The position numbers were made by a program, and so were the translations under genes. Shown one piece after another: positions 44,684-46,297 of a stretch of DNA of 46,297 bases. Below the pieces are notes generated by a model. It was not told the origin of the DNA. It searched no databases and saw nothing but the letters and a program-made list of their open reading frames with translations. Location of the stretch: NCBI GenBank assembly GCA_964561025.1, contig CAZLNM010000027.1:1-46297 (forward strand). Direction: 5' to 3'. How positions within the stretch are numbered: position 1 is the stretch's first letter; every line of letters starts with the position of its first letter. This DNA comes from JAAZNF01 sp964561025 (GTDB lineage Bacteria; Myxococcota; B64-G9).

Positions 44684-45618
44684 GCGACGCGCGGGACACT
44701 CCTCCCTCGGCGCCGGGACCTTCTGCTTCGCCAGGACGCCGGCGGCTGGCCCTGTGGGGGACCCTGGCGGGAGTTGTGTTTCTGTTCGTCCTCAGTGGCT
44801 GGATCTGGTTTTCCCTGGGCGGGCCGCCCGTGGAGAAGCTCGCCACCCAGAACCCGGCCACCACCGCGCTCATCGAACATCGCAAGCAGCAGGGCCGCCT
44901 GCGGCCCGACTTCCCTTCGCTGCGCACCACCTTCGTGCCGCTCGCGCACATCCCAGAACAGATGCAAAAAACCGTCATCGTGGCCGAGGACGCCTCGTTC
45001 TGGTCCCACGCGGGAGTGGACTGGCACGAGGTGCGCGAGGCCTTCCGCCAGAACTTGACCCAGGGCCGGGTGGTGCGCGGCGCCTCCACCATCACCCAGC
45101 AACTGGCCAAGAACCTCTTTTTGTCCGGCGAGCGGAGCTGGCTGCGGAAACTGCGCGAATTCCGCCTGGCCGCGCGGCTGGAGGACCACCTCAGCAAGCG
45201 CCGCATCCTGGAGCTGTACCTCAACGTCATCGAGTTCGGCCCGGGCGTGTTCGGGATCGGCCAGGCCAGCCAGGCCTTCTTCGGAAAGCCGCCCGAGCAG
45301 CTGACCCTGGCCGAGATGCTGCGCCTTGCGGCCGTGATCCCGGAGCCGCTGCGTCTTTCGCCGCTGCGCCCGGCGTCGCGCCTGCTGCGGCGGGCGGCCA
45401 CCATCCTGGAGCGGCTACGGCAGTACGGCTACATCAGCGCCGAGGAGTTCGAGCGCGCCGAGCACGATCTGGCCGCCTTCGCCGGAATCCTCGAACCCTC
45501 GCCGCCCCGGACGCCACCGGAAAACGACGCGGACTCTCCCATGGATGAACCGGAACCGCGCATCGAACCGCCCGCCCCGCCGCCGGAGGACCCGGACGAC
45601 AATCCCGCTCCCGAATGA
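44680..45618 (+). CDS. mtgA: Monofunctional peptidoglycan glycosyltransferase (GT51)
   Basis: 312 residues. One N-terminal TM helix (L-A-L-W-G-T-L-A-G-V-V-F-L-F-V-L-S-G-W) anchors a GT51 domain that polymerises lipid II into glycan strands on the outer face of the inner membrane. Catalytic Glu103 lies in V-A-E-D-A-S-F-W-S-H-A-G, and the second motif G-A-S-T-I-T-Q-Q begins at 134. K-R-R-I-L-E-L-Y-L-N-V-I-E-F-G completes the fold. No transpeptidase domain is present. The C-terminal 40 residues are a Pro/Glu/Asp-rich tail (P-E-P-R-I-E-P-P-A-P-P) absent from E. coli MtgA. The ATGA overlap with the ARH-family gene makes it the last gene of the set. Confidence 0.93.
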   Translation: MSDARDTPPSAPGPSASPGRRRLALWGTLAGVVFLFVLSGWIWFSLGGPPVEKLATQNPATTALIEHRKQQGRLRPDFPSLRTTFVPLAHIPEQMQKTVIVAEDASFWSHAGVDWHEVREAFRQNLTQGRVVRGASTITQQLAKNLFLSGERSWLRKLREFRLAARLEDHLSKRRILELYLNVIEFGPGVFGIGQASQAFFGKPPEQLTLAEMLRLAAVIPEPLRLSPLRPASRLLRRAATILERLRQYGYISAEEFERAEHDLAAFAGILEPSPPRTPPENDADSPMDEPEPRIEPPAPPPEDPDDNPAPE

Positions 45619-45929
45619 AATGACGCTCCCAGAAGATCCGGTGAGCCTCCTCGATCGTTTGGCCGCGGGGCCGAAGGGGCCAGCGCGGCCAGACAGGCTC
45701 TCGTCACGCTGTCGCCTCCGCCCGGCCGGTGAGGTCGAGGGCCTGCGCTCCCCCCAGCGAACCCCTGGAGAACGCGAACGGCTCCTGCTGCCACTTCCCA
45801 GGGACGTTCTCCCGAAAGCTCGCTCGCAGAAGACACGCCGGCGTCACCTGTTCGCGGGCACAATCGTTCGCGGAATCAGCAGGACAAGTCTCATCCGAAG
45901 AACAGGGGTCTCTTCGGGATTCGCTCCGC
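45619..45929. other. Intergenic region between convergent genes, possible repeat
   Basis: 311 bp without a convincing ORF, RNA or terminator. Base composition is slightly lower in GC than the genes. Near 45915-45935 the stretch GGGATTCGCTCCGCTCAGGG resembles short intergenic repeats common in some bacterial genomes, but only one copy is visible here. Confidence 0.35.
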
Positions 45930-46297
45930 TCAGGGCAGGCGCTGGAGCGCGCGTCGGGCCTCGGCGGCATGCGCCGGGTACTCCTTCTCCACCCGGCGAT
46001 AGAAGGCGCGGGCGCGCTCGAACTGCCCCAGGTTCTCCAGACAGCTGGCGGCATCGAGCAAGGTGTCGGCGGCGCGCGCGTCCGCGGGCGCGGCCGACAC
46101 CGCCTGCTCGGCGGCCACCACCGCCTCGGCGCAGCGGCCCGCCCGGAACAAGGCGTCGAAGAGCCGGTAGCGGCAGTCCGTGGCCCGCGCCCCGCTGTCC
46201 TCGCGCACGCAGCGGCGCAGCTCTTCGGCCTCGCTGCCGGCCTTGTCCTTGGCCGCCTTGAGGCGGGCGCGCCCGGCCTGCTCCTCGTCCCGGTCCG
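45930..46297 (-). CDS. TPR-like protein, 5' end beyond window
   Basis: The frame is open from the window edge to the stop at 45930 (about 122 residues seen). The upstream part is charged and helical (R-A-R-L-K-A-A-K-D-K-A-G-S-E-A-E-E-L-R-R-C). It continues with two to three TPR-like units: Y-R-L-F-D-A-L-F-R-A-G-R-C-A-E-A-V-V-A-A, L-L-D-A-A-S-C-L-E-N-L-G-Q-F-E-R-A-R-A-F and Y-R-R-V-E-K-E-Y-P. The GTG at 46208 is an internal codon, not the start. Probably the C-terminus of a longer periplasmic or cytoplasmic TPR protein. Confidence 0.65.
   Translation of the reverse strand, partial: DRDEEQAGRARLKAAKDKAGSEAEELRRCVREDSGARATDCRYRLFDALFRAGRCAEAVVAAEQAVSAAPADARAADTLLDAASCLENLGQFERARAFYRRVEKEYPAHAAEARRALQRLP

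Overview
The window is about 46 kb of high-GC DNA with a dense, strongly biased coding pattern. It looks like a chromosomal segment of a Myxococcota-type (deltaproteobacterial) organism, possibly from a metagenome assembly. This is inferred from the gene mix and no alignment was run. The pointers are PEGA-domain proteins, a membrane Ser/Thr kinase, three PilZ proteins, an NtrC-type two-component pair, an AgmX/PglI-type C-terminal domain, and many lipoproteins with Asp/Gly/Ala-rich spacers and Cys-rich repeats. There is no CRISPR array, no rRNA and no complete insertion sequence. One tRNA, Arg(UCU), is present.

Layout. 1-1548: 3' part of a Na+/proline symporter followed by a DUF99 protein. 1694-5319: GNAT-fold protein, lipoprotein serpin, ETF-beta-type lysine methyltransferase and a small Cys protein. 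5399-7954: KOW-tailed protein, PEGA protein and PilZ protein. 7959-8760 (minus): second PilZ protein behind a small Cys-rich protein. 8925-11015 (minus): membrane Fe-S oxidoreductase of the ETF:quinone type (EMO/EtfD-like). 11103-11585 (minus): a degenerate serine-recombinase-fold protein, separated by an unusually AT-rich 313-bp control region from a histidine kinase/sigma-54 response regulator pair (11899-15277). 15445-21958: secreted Cys-rich proteins, a tandem nitroreductase-like protein, a 7-TM protein, tRNA-Arg, an OsmC protein and an orphan Dam-type methylase. 22091-31291: AgmX-like protein, then a minus-strand series of DUF2505, MnSOD, a TreS-maltokinase fusion, a large beta-helix lipoprotein and a TPR/TM protein. 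31414-34646: Ser/Thr kinase with a PEGA tail, translationally coupled to a beta-helix lipoprotein. 34665-36242 (minus): FecR-like, knottin-tailed lipoprotein. 36397-40277: P2-type cation ATPase coupled to a membrane WD40 protein. 40373-45618: PilZ-Hsp70 fusion, secreted protein, ADP-ribosylglycohydrolase/PKD lipoprotein and MtgA. 45930-end (minus): partial TPR-like protein.

How the parts may work together (inference). Several genes point to envelope and second-messenger biology: c-di-GMP-type PilZ domains, one fused to a lid-less Hsp70; PEGA proteins; surface lipoproteins; and a peptidoglycan glycosyltransferase. A second theme is electron-transfer-flavoprotein metabolism: the ETF-beta-type lysine methyltransferase and the ETF:quinone oxidoreductase-like protein lie within 4 kb. 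The most unusual items are the PilZ-Hsp70 fusion heading a tightly packed envelope gene set, and the AT-rich divergent control region with nested dyads beside a recombinase-fold protein that appears to have lost its catalytic serine.
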